From Amia ocellicauda (lineage: Eukaryota; Chordata; Actinopteri; Amiiformes; Amiidae), in NCBI RefSeq assembly GCF_036373705.1, contig NC_089867.1, positions 14,637,001-14,701,000 on the forward strand: a stretch of DNA of 64,000 bases. The letters run 5' to 3'. The notes beneath the pieces were generated by a model, which was not told the origin of the DNA, did not search any database, and saw nothing but the letters and a program-made list of their open reading frames with translations. Position 1 is the stretch's first letter; each line of letters opens with the position of its first letter. Positions 38,220 through 52,303 of this stretch are shown one piece after another. Position numbers and translations under genes: made by a program.

Positions 38220-38495
38220 TGATCAGCACTTTACATTTTGGAATTCAATAAGAAAAATATCACAGGACAGGATTCTTAACTCATACAGTACAATCCCTGC
38301 CAAACAAGAAAAGTTTCTATGCATCACCATCATAAATGAAAAAACTGAAAACAAATGGAATAAAGCACAGAGGAAAATGAATTACCATCCACTAAGAAGT
38401 GTGTGTCTTCAGAGCAGTCCGAGTGTCTGACGCAGTCTTTTATACAAGTGTAAACTGTGCGTTGCGTTAGTGGGGGGTCAGGTAGGGATGGGGGG

Positions 38496-41400
38496 TCAGT
38501 ACATGTCCTGGAGGCCGACTGCCCCTCGGTGCTGCGTGGACATGGTGACGCTATAGCAGTACAGCAGGTCGGTCAGCCACTGCTCCCGCGCCTCGCCCCG
38601 ACAGCGCCTCTGTGGACACAACACAAGACACGGGTCAGACAGACAACACAGACAGGTCAAAAGACTCCCAGACGCAGCCGTGTCGCGTGTGTGTGTAGGG
38701 GGGCGCTCAGTACCGTGAGGTCCTGTATGATGTGCTGCAGCAGGGTACTGTTGGCCAGCATGTGGTTGCGCAGCTGGCTGTGCTGCAGCAGCAGGGCGAG
38801 CAACTGGGCGGCCAGGGGCAGCTCCTCTTCACTGAGCTCCAGTACGCGCAGGCCCTGCAGCACCAGCCGCAGCAGCCGGGGGACACTGCCCAGAGCACCC
38901 AAACACGTGCCCCACACCGCCTCCCTGTGGAGGGAGAGAGATTTAATACACACAGACACCACACCTAGACAGGGACAGACATGTTCCACACACACACACA
39001 CACACACAGAGTGGTGTAACTCCACCCTTGACCCCTGACCTCTTCTGGGCGCTGTCCTGCGCGCTCAGCTCATGGTCCAGCGACAGCAGCAGCGTCAGGA
39101 GGCTGAGGCAGCAGGAGGACAGGAAGCGCAGCAGCCCCTCGCTGGGCAGGACGGACAGGTCCAGCAGCCGGGACACGCAGCGCAGCACCGCGGCCGCAGT
39201 GCTGTCGGGGAGAACCTGCAGCCCTGCCTGAGAGAGAGAGAGAGGAAACGGGAATGAAAGGAAGAGACGTTACACAAAACAAATGATACAACTCAAAAAC
39301 AGCAGTCGCACGCGCACAGGTCTGTTTCCCTTTCTCCCCGGACTCACCAGGTTCTTACAGATGGCGTTCTGCAGGATGTCAAAGCACTGGCTCTTGGACC
39401 CCACGGTCTCCAGGCAGTGACACACCTCCTGTGAGGAGAGAGAGAGGGGAGTCCGAGGCAGAGGTATTATGGGTAGCGAAACAGATATAAAACCCTGTAG
39501 GCCCAACAGAGCAGCGAGGGGCTCTGGAGAGGCTGTGCCGTCGCACTGGGAAGCTCCCAGACCTCGCCCTGACTCCAGCAGCAGCAGTTCACCCCCAACC
39601 AGCCCCTGCACTCCTCACCACTGCCACAATTACCTTAAACCTTGCTATTACCAATTAGGCAATCATAATCTGAGGCTTTTCTAATCACTTCATAATCGAG
39701 TTTCGGGCTGATTAATGGCTGTCGATGGCTAATAATAAAAGGCAAATTGAATGGCGCGTTCGTGTCCTTTCATTTGTTCTTTAATCCGAACTGAAAGTAA
39801 TGCTATTATTGTAATTTCATTTCGCCCCATTACCTTGCAACACAGACTTATTTATTGTTTGTGCTCATAAAATATCACTCAAAAACCCCCAGCACTGTCT
39901 GCTGGGAGGGCAAGTACAACTGGTATCCAATTCACACTGTCACCTCTAATTACCACAGACAATCACCCCACTGGATACACACAACACAGTCCACGGACAC
40001 ACTCAAGTATTGTGTGACAAACTGCGCCTGGGGTCCTGTTTGCGGGCCGAATGGAAGACCAGAACGCACCATCTCCCTTTGTTCTTTTATTATCATTATT
40101 ACTATGCTTGATACTGTAGAGCAGCCACTATGATGGGGTGTTTCAGAGCAAGGTCTATACAGGTCGTGCTCAAAACACAGACGTCTCCAAGAGCAATGAA
40201 GAGACGTGACGCACCGTCTGTCCAACACCCATCAAACATTCATAACAGGAATAAAATAAATCACACAAAAATTAAAAACTCTAATCCCAGTAAAACAATA
40301 CTGTCTCATTACTGGAATTAAAGCAAATGAAATCTGTAATAACCGCGCACGTCAGGGCAGGAGGCCACAGCTCTAACTCGCTGCGTCTGATTGAGTTGGA
40401 CATAGAGATGAGGGGAAAGGAAAAAGTCAAAACTGAAGCTTAATTGTGAAAGTGGAATTAGTGCTCTTTCTTTTTATATTATCATTTACTCTTAACCCCC
40501 CCGGGCTCAGCTTTGCTGGCGATTCATTTCCATGTAAAAATGTCAGCGCTGGAATCATTATGCTGCTTTTCATTAGCATTCATCACATCCCACCGGCGTC
40601 CTGACAGTACAGCCCCCTCCGCCACGCCAGAGCTCCACCACATCAAACACTGAGACGTGGACGCCACGCCGGGGCTGCAGCCGCACCTCAGTGTTACCCA
40701 GATACTGGCAGCACCAGCCGGTAGAAACACACATACGGTAAATAAATGCATATATATATATATACACACAAACCTAATTTAATTGATTTTTGCCCCTTGT
40801 TTTCTACAGCATCGGCGCATTAGTGATTACGGATCAGCACCGCTGTGGCGCGCCTGGGACTACCTCAGGGAGGGGTGTCAGAGACTGGCCCTGTACTGTC
40901 TGGGAGATCAAGACCTGAACTCAGAGATGCCGGAGCCCGGGCCGAGAATCCAGCCAATTATAGAGCCATCCCCACTCTCCGCTGCTGTCAGAGCAAACCG
41001 TGTCAGCAGCGCGGAGCGAGGCCCGCGGAGCAGCCCCGGAGAGAGCCGTGTGATCGGATCAGAGCGCCGGAGCCACTGGTGCTCAGGGGGAGAGGCTAAA
41101 CGGTGTTGATTAGAGGCAATTAAGCTGAAGGAAATCTGATTAATTAATTATTTAATTAAGAATTCACAATGCATCCCTGGGAATAATCCCTGGAAATTAG
41201 CCAGTGGGCGTGTCAGCCAAGGGTACAGTTGATGTTTTATTGTTTTTTATTTTTAATGTGTCGTGTGTCCCTGGGGAATTAGAGACAAAACACAAACAAA
41301 CAACGCAAATCCCTGACTGTGTGGTTATAGATGTGTTCCATTAGAAATGTAAATTGAAAGTCATTGGTATATATCTTTGGGGGGGTGAGAGGCAATAAGC

Positions 41401-44400
41401 AAACAAATAAAATACCACAGTCACATATAAACTCATAAATGATTATGAATAAGAATAATGTGCAGCTGATGAACAGGAAGACGTCAATGCCTCAGCACAG
41501 GACAGCACAGCTTCCATTTTCTCTTTTCCACCTGAGTGACCAGTTACTTAACCGGACTATTCACTGGATTTGCTCAGTTTCACCAGTTACGCATCATTTG
41601 CATGTTGTTAGAAGGTGGGGATTTAAGAGATTTCAGAAATTTCAGGGTGAAAACAAACCGTGAAGACAAGATCTCCCAGCTCGCAATGGGGCAACCGTGC
41701 AGGACCCGAGCCAGACAGTCACGCCAGGTGCAGCCGTGCCGATCGCCAGACCCCCCCACACACCCCCCGCCTCGCCTCTCCCCATTTCAATTAAAACTGG
41801 AGAAAGGTGACAGTCTCCTGACATGCTAATGAGCAATGAAAACTGATTTCCACCTTTTGACTGCCATAAGCGGTGACAAATTATCAGTGTTCATAAGCCC
41901 CCCCCTCCCCGGGGCACACTCTGCCCTAATCAGCACTAATGGAGAACAGCAGCCTCCTGTCCGTCAATAATCCAGCCCAGGCTCACGGATGCTTAATATC
42001 CCCGCGTCAGACGGCCAGGCCTGATGGAAGTGGACAGGCTCAGACTCGGGCCCGGGCCTAGCTCCTCACAGCCCTCAGAGCACGCCGTTCAGACTGGGAT
42101 TCACTCACTGCGATGCTGCTACACAGGTATAGGTAGTTCCCGTTTTCTTTTCGTTTCTTTTATAGTTTTAAAGAGTATTGCAAAGGTGTCTCAAGCAGTT
42201 TTGTAAGATTGTGCTCCTGAGGTAATGAGACATCATCTCCCGTACTGCTGCACGAGTCAGTCCCAGTCGGCCAGCCTGTCTCATCGCCAGCCTCTCCTAC
42301 CCAAGCCTTCGCCTGCCTTCCTGGTCTTTTCAAATCTGCCTTGCCTTCTCCTTAATGGATGCCTGACCTCTGGGAGGGCCCGACATCCTGTCACTCTCAT
42401 CCCCCCCACCTCTCGCTCCCTCTCTCCATCTCTCATTAGCGCTGGACTCTCCGCGCCCCTCTACCGGCTGGCATTTACCAACCTGGCCTCCTTCACGCCT
42501 CTTGTTCTTTTAAACTTTCCATCGCCAACTTCAGAGACACCGTGCTCACACACACACCCTGACAAACTTTTCACCGCACTGCAAATGAGAGGCGGAGGGG
42601 GAGAGAAAAGCCACACGGCACCAACAAGACCGACACATCATTAGTCCCTGGAAGTGTCGAAGCCGAGACAGACGGCGTGGATTGACGGGGGGTGGAGAGG
42701 CCGGACGCCTCACGGGTCTCGCTGTTGTCACAGAGATGCCGCAGCGCGTTCCCCAGGGTGGCTCTCAGACAGACGCCTGGCGCTCGGGCCAGCAGAGAGC
42801 CCATTTACAGCAGGTATGACAGGCAGCCTGTCATTAAGCACGGATAACATCTCCAGCACACATTCAGGGACACGGCCCAAACGTTGTGTATCGCACAGTG
42901 TGTGTTCATTACAGTCACATGGACAATGCTTTCCCAAAACGTTTCTTCTGCGATTACATTTCCTGTTGGTAGCGTCAGCAGCGTCTGTGGGGTTTCACAC
43001 AGTAAACAGCCTGACACAGGGGGCTCTGTATTCGAACAGAGAGGCTGGACAGAGACACAGAGCAAAAGAGGAGAAATGGAGGGAAGAGAATGAGAAAACA
43101 AGCAACGGGAGAAGAGTGTGTCCCACCTTTTCCCCCCCTCACATTCACACATTTCAATTAATTCCATTGCAGAGAAATGCTCACAGAGAGCTCAGGGCTT
43201 AATGAACCTGCTTTGGCAACACTGCTATTGTCAGTCATTGCAATTAAACAATATGATCAGAGTCTGAGGGATGAAGAGAAACACATGGAGAGGCACAGAG
43301 ACAGACAGGCAGGGAGAGGGGTGGCGGCCGGACGATCAGTCACGGACGTACCTCCACAACATCCCAGTGATGTATGAAGTGGTCCAGCTCGGTGGGGTAC
43401 AGGCTCAGGGGGCACAGAGCCGAGGGCCCACACAGCTCCTCCTCACTGCCTGTCTGCAGAGCCGCCAGCTCCTCCCTGGGGAAACCTGCAGGGAGAGGAG
43501 CAGAGGAGGAGGTGAGGAAGGAGAGAGAGAAGCGGGGAGGGATGAGAGGGAGAGAGATGGTCCAGAGAGTAGGAGAGTGTATGAGTGGAATATGGAAAGG
43601 GAGAGAGGTGGAGAGAGAGAAACAGAGGGAAGGAGGGAGAGAGAGAAAAGAGGTCATGACTAGGTGTCAGAGTGGTAAATATGAGAAATCACAGTGAACA
43701 AGAGTGGTGCGAGAGAGTCAAAGAAGGGCTGTACCACAAGAGGAGAGAGCTGTAAGCTGTACCTGTGAGAGTGGAGAAGAGAAAGCTGAAGTAATCCACA
43801 TCAGAGAGCGCCGAGTCCGGAGCCCCGGCTGCCCAGCCGCTGAGGGGGGACCTGGAAGGAGAGAGAGACTCTATAACTCAAGTCCTGCCAACAAAGCTCT
43901 TCAGAATGAAATTTTGGTTGTAGATTTTATGCCAAGACAAAGACACGCACCTCAAATCGCTTGCCCTCCCGTAAGGGCTCATAATAAGATCAGGAACGTG
44001 CCATTTAACACCCCCCCACCTCAGTGAGGGTCTTTGGGATCCCCCTCCTCAGCTGCGGAGGGGGCACCCAGTAGAGAGAGCAAGAATCAATGCTGTACAT
44101 CCAGACCTGATCGAATTAGGGGGCAGTCAATGGTAATTGGCTAATAATCAACAAAGACCCTCTGCAGCTGATGTATGGGAACAATGGCCTGTGCACACAG
44201 ATGTCTCAGAGCACAGACACGCCGCACAGAAGTCAAACCGCACAGCCAGGGCACTATCCCAGTGCAGCGTCCCCTCCTCCCACATCAACAGCAAAACCCC
44301 CGATTTCTCGTGATTTCTTGGGTTACCAAACAGCACAAGGGAAGTGGGTCATCCAGTGAAATTTATATAAAAATAAATCTATATAAATGTTTCCCTCCCT

Positions 44401-47236
44401 AATCGACGTCCTGTTTTGCAGCTGGATTTACACAGCAGCCCTGAGGATGCGTGCCAATGTGGTGATTTATGTCTTCCCTGGTCTGGAGCCACTTTGCCCA
44501 AAGGCTCCTTTGTCCGTTTAAGAAGGCTTTCATTCACCCACTCCCACGCCACCACCCCCTCCGCGGCCTTCGGTTTTCATAAGAGCTCCCCAGTGACATC
44601 AGCACGGGGCTGGGCGCCCCCCGTCCCACACTGTCTGCCCCCCTTCGGTCTGCAATGCTGGGATTACATCACACTCTTATGCAAAGGAGAAGTAGGCCAC
44701 GGTTCCGGGATGTGATGCTTTGTCATCAGGCCACACAGACTAACAGACTAACACCAGGCCAGGGATGCACAAGAAACTGGATTTCAAACCGATACCAGTT
44801 TAACAGCGTTATTAAAAATACAGAGCCCGGCAGCATTGTGCAACGAAGACACCCAGAGGACGATGACAGGAGGCCTGGGACGCCGGAGTGTTGCTCCTCA
44901 ATGTGCTACACACAAACACACACCCTCTGCACAGCACCGATCATTCCATTATTAGAGTTAACATTAACTGACATGGGAGTGCCTGAATCATTAGGTGCTC
45001 ACAGGAGCCCCCCCGGAGCCCCCCTGGAGCACGCACTCTGGACAGAGAGGTGTGTGTGGCTGCAGTGTCGACTAACATCATCTTGGTCTGTGCGAGTGCT
45101 GATCGGCCTGGCCGGGGAGGGGCCACACACACCGCCCCCTCTAGGCACTCCAACACTCGGTTATTTTGGTCTCAGTGCTGACGGCTTGGCTGCTTTAAAA
45201 CCCGTTACGAAAATGATGGAAACTGCCAGGAAAAGCCTACAGACATCCAATTAGACGGGCTTTAAATACAACAGGCAAAGATCTAATTATGCTTGCAAAG
45301 AGAACAGCAGACGCGTTTATATAAGCGCTCACCGCTTCCAAGCTGAAGGAAGAAAAACTGAGAAAAATACCCATGAAACACCACACCTGTCTTTATCTGT
45401 ACCCATGTGAGTTTTTGGTTTTGGCTGTACACAGAGGAGACCACTTCATATCTACCTCTACTGTGAACTGCTATGCTTTGGGTACACGGCTGTGGTGAGC
45501 CATGTTTGGTGTCCTCTGGATGCAACTGCCCTCCCGTTCACCTCGCTGGCTCGAGAGATTCGTGGTGTTCACTCCTGAGAAAGACTCATTACCACCTTCT
45601 TCCCAGGTGTCAAGGGCATCCCAGAAGACACAGGATCTCCAGGAGAGATTGGGGGTTTCAATACAGAGCCTTTCATACTCAGCCATTACAGGTATCAATC
45701 CATCAAACATGACATGACTGGACTGGAAAGAGGCAGAGTTTTACTGACTGGGCTGTGGAGATCACTACTGTGTCTTATCAGTCTTGCCTGGCAATATAGC
45801 GACAGGGAGCACGCTAGCCCACTAGCTGCCCTGCAAATAGAAATACTGCCATCTACTGGTGGCCAAGGCAATGACACCAACAAGTGTACGCTGCTCTACC
45901 GCACTGCAAATCACACCCAGGACCCTGAGCACACTACACCCCTGCCCAACCCTACCCACACTTTGCCCTAACAAACAGAAGAGCCCGTGAACCTGCAGCA
46001 CTACGGCCACCCTCCTGAAACCGAGCATCTTTGAAGAGCAACGCCAGACTGTCTGTAATCAGCTGGGGGGTCTCTGGACTAAAAAGCTGGGTAAACTCCC
46101 TTGGTGTCTTCAGGGGAAACAGATGGATGAAATCCCGAGACTGAGCCACTACAGGCGGGCAGAAGGGTCATACCTCCAGGACTGTGCCCGTGACACTCAG
46201 CTAGCCGAGTCATCTGAACAGCCGCCAGACTGGACGTCATTTCAAGATGCACAGACACTCGTTAAGGCTTGAGGTCGACACAATGTAGATAAAAAGAAAT
46301 CCAAAATGAAAACCGCGAAACAACTGCTCTTACGGGGCACTGCTCACATGGAAAAGAGAGTGCGTTATCACCCTGGAGATGCACACAAGCGCAAAACTGA
46401 GCAGGCACTAACAGATACGGCATTGGGAATCTTGGGCCTTGGGCATCACACAATGGGGGGGGGTTTGACGCATATGCTCATTCAGAGAGGGGGAGTCCAA
46501 ACCACGGGTGAGGAAGTGAAAGCCGGACAACATGGCAGCGAGTTTAGCACTGGGCTGTTCACTGAGGGACAATTGGAGAAGCAGAGCCGAGACCAGTTAG
46601 CCGCTCAGTGCCATCAGCACAAATGGGACTTAAACAGAGAAATGAGAGCATGTAGCAAACCAAGCTGCGGTTTTAAAAGACTCGGCGTCAGAGCTGGTTA
46701 CAGAGTTCGAACTCACTGCGTCTCTATGAGTGTAGGCAAAGTTACCGGCCATTAGACAGCTGACAACCCAATCAAGTCAGAGTCGATTGCTTAATTTGGA
46801 TGCCAAGAATCCCTCCCCACGTCTCTCACAGGCCCTGCATTGCGAGAGATTGTTTGATTCAATTTGTGTCGAAAAATATCCCATTCCAGTCTCCTCTCTG
46901 ATACAGGCAAAGACAGACCTACAGAAAACTGAACGGACAGACAGACAGCACCCTCTGCAAATCTCATATGGCTTTAATTCAATTTTAGTCAATCATTTAT
47001 TTATTGTCCAAATGTCTAACCGCTAGAAGTGGTTAAAGGGGCGCCGGGTGGGGGTTACCTGATGTGAAGGATGCGGATGAGCGAAGCGGCCAGGCTGGCG
47101 GACACTCTCCCCGCCGTGCAGCAGCGGCTCAGGCAGGACAGCAGCTCGGCAGGCAGGCTGGGCAGGAAGTACACCAGCTGGACCAAGCGCTGCTGGGAGT
47201 CTGCGGGCAGCAGCACCACACTGCCCTTCTCTGGGT
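38496..47236 (-). CDS. TEX10: TEX10 C-terminal half (coding exons 9-15)
   Basis: Exon 47236-47059 encodes [20 protein letters not shown]. Exon 43851-43763 encodes the [14 protein letters not shown] stretch, 43485-43352 [13 protein letters not shown], 39428-39348 [13 protein letters not shown], 39227-39040 a Leu-rich helix pair, 38924-38714 [20 protein letters not shown], and 38609-38496 the end GAVGLQDMY followed by TGA (plus-strand tca at 38496-38498). Two introns are long: 3.2 kb (43852-47058) and 3.9 kb (39429-43351). Identity with remembered human TEX10 is continuous, including the C-terminal EQWLTDL motif. Confidence 0.93.
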
Positions 47237-47443
47237 CTGCAGGAACATCACAACAGTGTCAACGGCTACTGTCCACATTCATACTTCTAATACCCCAGTA
47301 GTAATAACATATGGGCTGTAAAGACAATATGGTGGCTCACAGGCCTGAGTCTGAGTGTCAGTGAAATATAAACAGTATTTAAGAGCACAAGTGATGGCTG
47401 GTGCCTGCTGGGACAGTGACTCCCCATCACTCCACACTGCAGC

Positions 47444-47478
<35 letters not shown>

Positions 47479-50400
47479 GACGGGGCACAACACTCCCCCG
47501 GGGTGGGGTACCCAGGATGAAAAGTCTACTTGTGAGAGTAGATCATATACGAAGCAAAGGCGAAAGCACAGAGGCCACCCACGCCCCCGCCCCCGAGCAG
47601 CTCATTCCCTCTCAGCACTCATCTGCAATGATGGGAGAGATACTGACCAATTAACCACTTACGCACATGCCGACGTCATGGCCCACCGCACAAAAGGCTT
47701 CTTGTGATGGCAAGAACGCCAGGCCCCACAACCTCACTCTTATATCACACACAGTGGGCTTCTCTCTCTCGTGTTCTTTTTCCGTTACTTTTTACATTCT
47801 TCTTCTTCCCCCCGCCTCCATCTCTTCGAGCAGGCCGTGCAGGACGTGTGTGAAGAAGCTGAACGGTTGTATAAACGGGGCATTTGAGGCCAGGGCCGAG
47901 TTACACTTAAGTCTAGGAAATCGATACTCGAGCTTCTCCTGCACACACACATGCACAATCCACAGCACAGTCTGTCCGACACTTCAGTGTAAAGACCTAC
48001 AGAACTACGAGGTTCAAAAGGCAGTTGCATAAATGACCGAACACTTGGCTTAGCGCTAGTTTTCCACTGGTGTTCCTTGAGTTTCAGAGTTATTTTACAA
48101 AGTACCTCAACACAATGAAGCTGCAATGTGCTGGGGAAAGGAAAAGCTTCTATATGTAAATCTCCAGCTACTCAATACTTCAAGGGTTTCAAGTAACTGC
48201 CCTGAGAACACTGAACTCGCCAGCACAGGATAAAAAGACCCAATCTGATCAAGACTAAACAATATTGACCGAATCTGAAGAGCAAGGGGTTGGAGAGGAA
48301 CAACTGCTTTGCCAAGGTTTGTAAAAACACATGTTCAGCTGCAAAAATTAAAGCAATAAATGAAATAAAATAAATAAGTAAGACCACAAAAACCATGAAA
48401 GTCTATCTAACAATTCAAGTGGAAAACTTGCACCAGCACTGCCGGCTGTGTTGATAGAGAGTTGTTCTGTGAGGTTGTCTGGACATTTTGCTCCAGGCAT
48501 TCCTTTAGATATCTGTGACACTGCGTCACGCTGCGGTCGGATCACTTTCAAAAGAGACGCCAGAATAAAAGCCAGCGAGAACAGAGAGAATCGAAGGGAA
48601 CAGTGTGCCGGGACCACACAGAGCAGGACCAGGACAGTGGAGCGTTACTGCCCCCATGTGGACACTCCTGGAGTTGACCCCAGGCATGCTGTAGATGAGT
48701 AAGACACTGACACTTAATCAGGTCGTTATTTCAAATGATCAATTTTTTAAAAAGTGCTTATAACTATTGCTTAACAAGAGTATTTTCTCCCTCTCCCTCT
48801 CCCTGCACAACTGAATAGTCCTCAATAACAAACACACATGGCCACTGACAAAGAAATAGGCGCGATGCAAATTTAGCCAGGTAGGTCTGGCACATGGAAG
48901 CCCCCAGTCGTCCAACAGCCTGCCCCCACTCTTGACCCCCAGGCCCCGGGTGCTTACCGTACAGTTGGCAGGCGTGTGTCTGCAGGCTGAGCAGCAGCTC
49001 GCGGTTACGGCGGGCGGCGGCGGCCTGCACTGTGAGCAGCAGCCGGGCCGAAAGCTGGGGGTTCTTGGAGCCCAGCTGAGCCAGCTGCAGGGGCAGAGCG
49101 GCCAGCCAGCGGGACAGCACCTTACTCCTGTCAGGAACACACAGCGTCTTAGTGTCTGCACAACACACTGCGGGAGTCACGGCCCTGCACGGCCCTGAAC
49201 GGCCCTCTTCACAGGGGCAACCCAGGCAGTTATAAAGCCCTGCAGGGAGGCCTGTTTCCCCTTTAAAACATGAACTGAATGACTGATTGGCTTAATGGTC
49301 AGAATTACCACGTGTTCCAGGTGCAATGGATGAGTATGGGATGCCTGCACACCTGCAGGGTGGTGGCAGTGCCGGGAGGGTTGACTACCCCGGGTGTATG
49401 GGGCGAGGGGAGAGACATACCTGGTGACCTGAGCGTTGGCCTCGTGCTCCTGCAGGTAGAGGCGGCTGAAGAAGCGCAGGAGCAGCACGCGCACGGGCAG
49501 GGACAGGTTCCTCTGCTGGTACTGCACACTGACCGCCTGCAGCAGCTCCTCCGTCACCGCTAGGACAGAACACACGAGCTCAGGCACTGACACGCACACG
49601 CACACGGACCACTGCACCCTGCGGCCGGGTCTCAGCCCTGCTGCCTGCTCCGTACAGCCCCAGTGTAATGGCACCCACCTCGGCTCTTCTGGGTCATCAC
49701 AAGCCGCCACACCACCTCCAGCAGACCCCCGAGCTGCTTGGCGCTGAGCCTGGTGCCACTGGACAGGCTGTCCCTGACAAAGGCCCTGATGGGGGCCAGC
49801 CACTCTGCGTCCTGACGGCCCTCTGCCCCCGAGGTCAGAGTCACCATCACCTGGCACAGGGTCAGGTTCAGTGCCAGCGGCTCCACACTGGGTCCCCCAG
49901 CTGCAGGCGGCTTACTCCTGCACACAACCACAGTTAACCACTGCACTGCATAGCACAACACTACACTGCACTGCACTGCACTGCACTGCACACTACACCC
50001 TCGCTGTACTCTGCTCAGCCAGCCCAGCCTCCTACCTCTTGCTGTCCCCTTTCTTCTTGTGCTTGGCCACTTCCAGCTGGCTATAGGGGAAGTTCTTCAT
50101 GAAGTGGTGTTTGAAGTCACCAAGGTAAGTGCTGCGAAACCAGGTGTCCTGGAAGAGAGAGACAGAGAGAGAGAGTAACAGTGAGTAACAGATGCAGAGA
50201 GGGCGCCGGGCAACAAAGCCAACAATGTAATTGAGACACTCTTCCTCCATGGAGCACTGTGTGATGATAATCATGTTTCAAGTATTTCCTGCAGAGCAGC
50301 ATGTGTTCGAGGGCGCACTGACCAGCTCGTCTTGGTGGTGGCGGTGTGGACTGAGCCGGCGCAGCAGCTGCAGGATGCTCAGGACCTGGTACATGAGCGC

Positions 50401-52294
50401 CATGGCCTCGGGGTGCAGCAGGTGCCCGCTGTCGGAGGTGCCCTGCCCGCTCGTGCATGCCTCCACCCACACCTCCAGAAGCAGGGGGACTAGCGTGGAT
50501 GCAAAGCCCTGCACCATCTCTGCTGAATCCAGGCCCTCCTCCACACCAGCCCCAGGCTCTGTATCTGGCCTACAGAAACACGCACAAAAAGTGGCACTTG
50601 GTTTACGTTTACACCCAAGTCTAAGAGCAGACCTATACCATACTGTAACAAAGCGAACCACTGTCAGATGATCTTGGCGAGTGAGACAGTATACGGTACA
50701 GCTGCACTGTTGTCCAATACACAGTGAATGAAAGAAAAAAAATACAGTTCATACGATACAAGTGCAGTCAATGGAATCATCAGTAAAAGGGCCCCCTTCA
50801 TGCTGGCTGCTGACTGTGTCTTATTCAGGGTAGTATTCAGTATGTTGCATAGCTGTTGGGAGTGTGAGTTAGTGAGCTTGTCCAGCCTGCTGCACAGCAA
50901 TGGGGCGCAGGTGGCCTTACCGGAGTTGGAACGCAGACCTCATCGTCGGGTGGGCCCCGGAGTTCTCATACACCTGCACACCTCCCCTGCCGAAGCTGTG
51001 CTCCTCCCACGTGAGCTCCAGCGGGGTGATCATCTTCCCTCCGCTGCCACCGCCTTCCCTTGCACCCGTGTCCAGGACGTCCAGCGGCCCAGCCTGCTCC
51101 TCCACTGATCGCTCCTCCACCACAGCCTGCAGAAACTGGCCCAGCCTGGGGAGACATGGGGACAGGGGTCAACACAGGGCCATGCCACCTTCACAGGCCG
51201 GTAACTCTCTCTTATCCACACAGGCTATATAGACTGGTTTTGCATTGTAAACGTGTACAGAATGAACAGAACTTTAAGCTGCATATGAATGTATTTGTTG
51301 ATGTTCTGTATCAGTTTTACCAGTAACAAAATCACAGGGCGGCCTGACTGACCTGCTGAGCACGCTGAGCCTCCACTGCTGCGACGTGACTTTCCTGCCA
51401 GGGTTGACAGCCAGCGCCCAGGCACCACCCGCAGCACTGCTCCCGGGCTGACCCGGCCGCCACAGCCGGCGCTGGGAGATGAGCTCCAGGAAGTTCTTGA
51501 GCAGCACGGAGCAGCGCTGGGCCAGCAGGGAGGGGTAGTGCTCCAGCAGCACATCCAGGATCTTCAGCGCGTCCTGCTGGATGCCCTCGGCGATGTGTGT
51601 CATGGCGCAGGACAGGTGGGCGCTGAGCAGAGGGAAGAAGGGCGCCAAGCGCTCCGCCGGCACACATTGTGCCACAAAGCCCAGCAGGCGCACAGAGGCT
51701 GCCCGCACCGCCGGTTCTTTGTCGGTGAAGACGGCAGCCACTTCGCTCAGCACACTAGACAGGTGGGCGTCCAGAAGCCCAGGGCTTTGGGTCAGCAGCT
51801 CCCGCAGCCCGGCCAGGGCCTCCTGCTTCACCCCGCTACTGTAGTGGTGCAGCTGGGACAGAAGGTCCTGCAAAATACACATGTAATTATATTCACAACC
51901 TCAGCCAAAATCTCACACACACATAAGTAAACACACACAAACACATAAGTACATAGACAGACCTATGTCATTCCTGTAAAAGACTGCACACTGTCCGGGT
52001 CTGACTTCTCTGTAAATCAGCTGTCAGAGTCAGCAGCCTACCTCTCGGCCTGTACGTCTATCATGTGGGCGTCAGTGTTTGTGCATCAGTCCATAAGTGG
52101 GCTCTGTACAGTACCTTGATGCTGAGCTGGCGGCGGGTGGTGGGCCCAGATTTGTCGCTCTTCAGCTGCTCCGGGAGCCGGATGCCTCTCGTCTTGAAGT
52201 TGACATCCGTCGCATTGTTCGGCTTCGGCTTCTTCTTCCCCACCTTCAGCTTGACCTTCTGGAAGTCATCCTGCCTTTTCCTCTTCTTTGTCAT
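38496..52294 (-). CDS. TEX10: TEX10 (Testis-expressed 10, IPI1 homologue), complete
   Basis: Coding exons in transcript order: 52294-52115, 51867-51353, 51145-50921, 50569-50323, 50148-50036, 49917-49679, 49559-49421, 49127-48958, 47236-47059, 43851-43763, 43485-43352, 39428-39348, 39227-39040, 38924-38714, 38609-38496. All borders are GT/AG and in phase; the product is 940 residues (human about 929). TEX10 is the Ipi1-like HEAT/ARM-repeat subunit of the PELP1-TEX10-WDR18 complex, which works with LAS1L, NOL9 and SENP3 in ITS2 removal and late 60S maturation, and in the rixosome on Polycomb chromatin. It is nuclear/nucleolar. Start [20 protein letters not shown] is strongly basic. Sequence such as [39 protein letters not shown] and [13 protein letters not shown] matches remembered mammalian TEX10. 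The gene is tail-to-tail with INVS. Confidence 0.95.
39429..43351 (-). other. TEX10: TEX10 intron between coding exons 11 and 12
   Basis: 3.9 kb. AT-rich stretches with TTAATTAATTA runs (about 41135-41165) and a short TATATA run near 40750-40763. No exon in the required phase, RNA gene or long repeat was recognised. Confidence 0.6.
43852..47058 (-). other. TEX10: TEX10 intron between coding exons 9 and 10
   Basis: 3.2 kb. Between 45460 and 46770 frames of up to 149 codons overlap on both strands without recognisable domains. I considered a decayed mobile element but found no terminal repeats or transposase motifs. Purine-rich GAGA sequence at 43495-43650 lies in the adjoining short intron. 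Confidence 0.55.
47237..48957 (-). other. TEX10: TEX10 intron between coding exons 8 and 9
   Basis: 1.7 kb, with a (GA)n-(CAGA)n compound tract at 47447-47479. Nothing gene-like besides chance frames. Confidence 0.6.
48958..52294 (-). CDS. TEX10: TEX10 N-terminal half (coding exons 1-8)
   Basis: Coding exon 1 (60 codons) holds the basic tail. The next exon, 515 bases at 51867-51353, encodes the Ipi1-type ARM/HEAT region: [41 protein letters not shown] and [19 protein letters not shown], with helix pairs typical of the fold. Exon 51145-50921 is a Gly-rich, poorly conserved linker followed by [11 protein letters not shown]. Exons 50569-50323 and 50148-50036 carry a long Leu-rich helix and [17 protein letters not shown]. 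Exons 49917-49679, 49559-49421 and 49127-48958 continue the helical repeats ([20 protein letters not shown]). Introns here are short (85-340 bases). Confidence 0.93.
49964..49990. repeat. (CACTG)n pentanucleotide array
   Basis: About five pentamers in the 117-base TEX10 intron between the coding exons ending at 50036 and starting at 49917. This very short intron is largely low complexity. Confidence 0.85.
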
Positions 52295-52303
52295 GTCAGC
52301 CGA

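Noticed and set aside
45460..46770. Possible decayed transposon in a TEX10 intron
   Set aside because: Several medium frames on both strands, but no inverted or direct terminal repeats, transposase or reverse-transcriptase motifs.
49177..49857. 226-codon minus-strand open frame
   Set aside because: It mixes an out-of-frame reading of one TEX10 exon with the intervening introns. The spliced TEX10 frame explains the region better.
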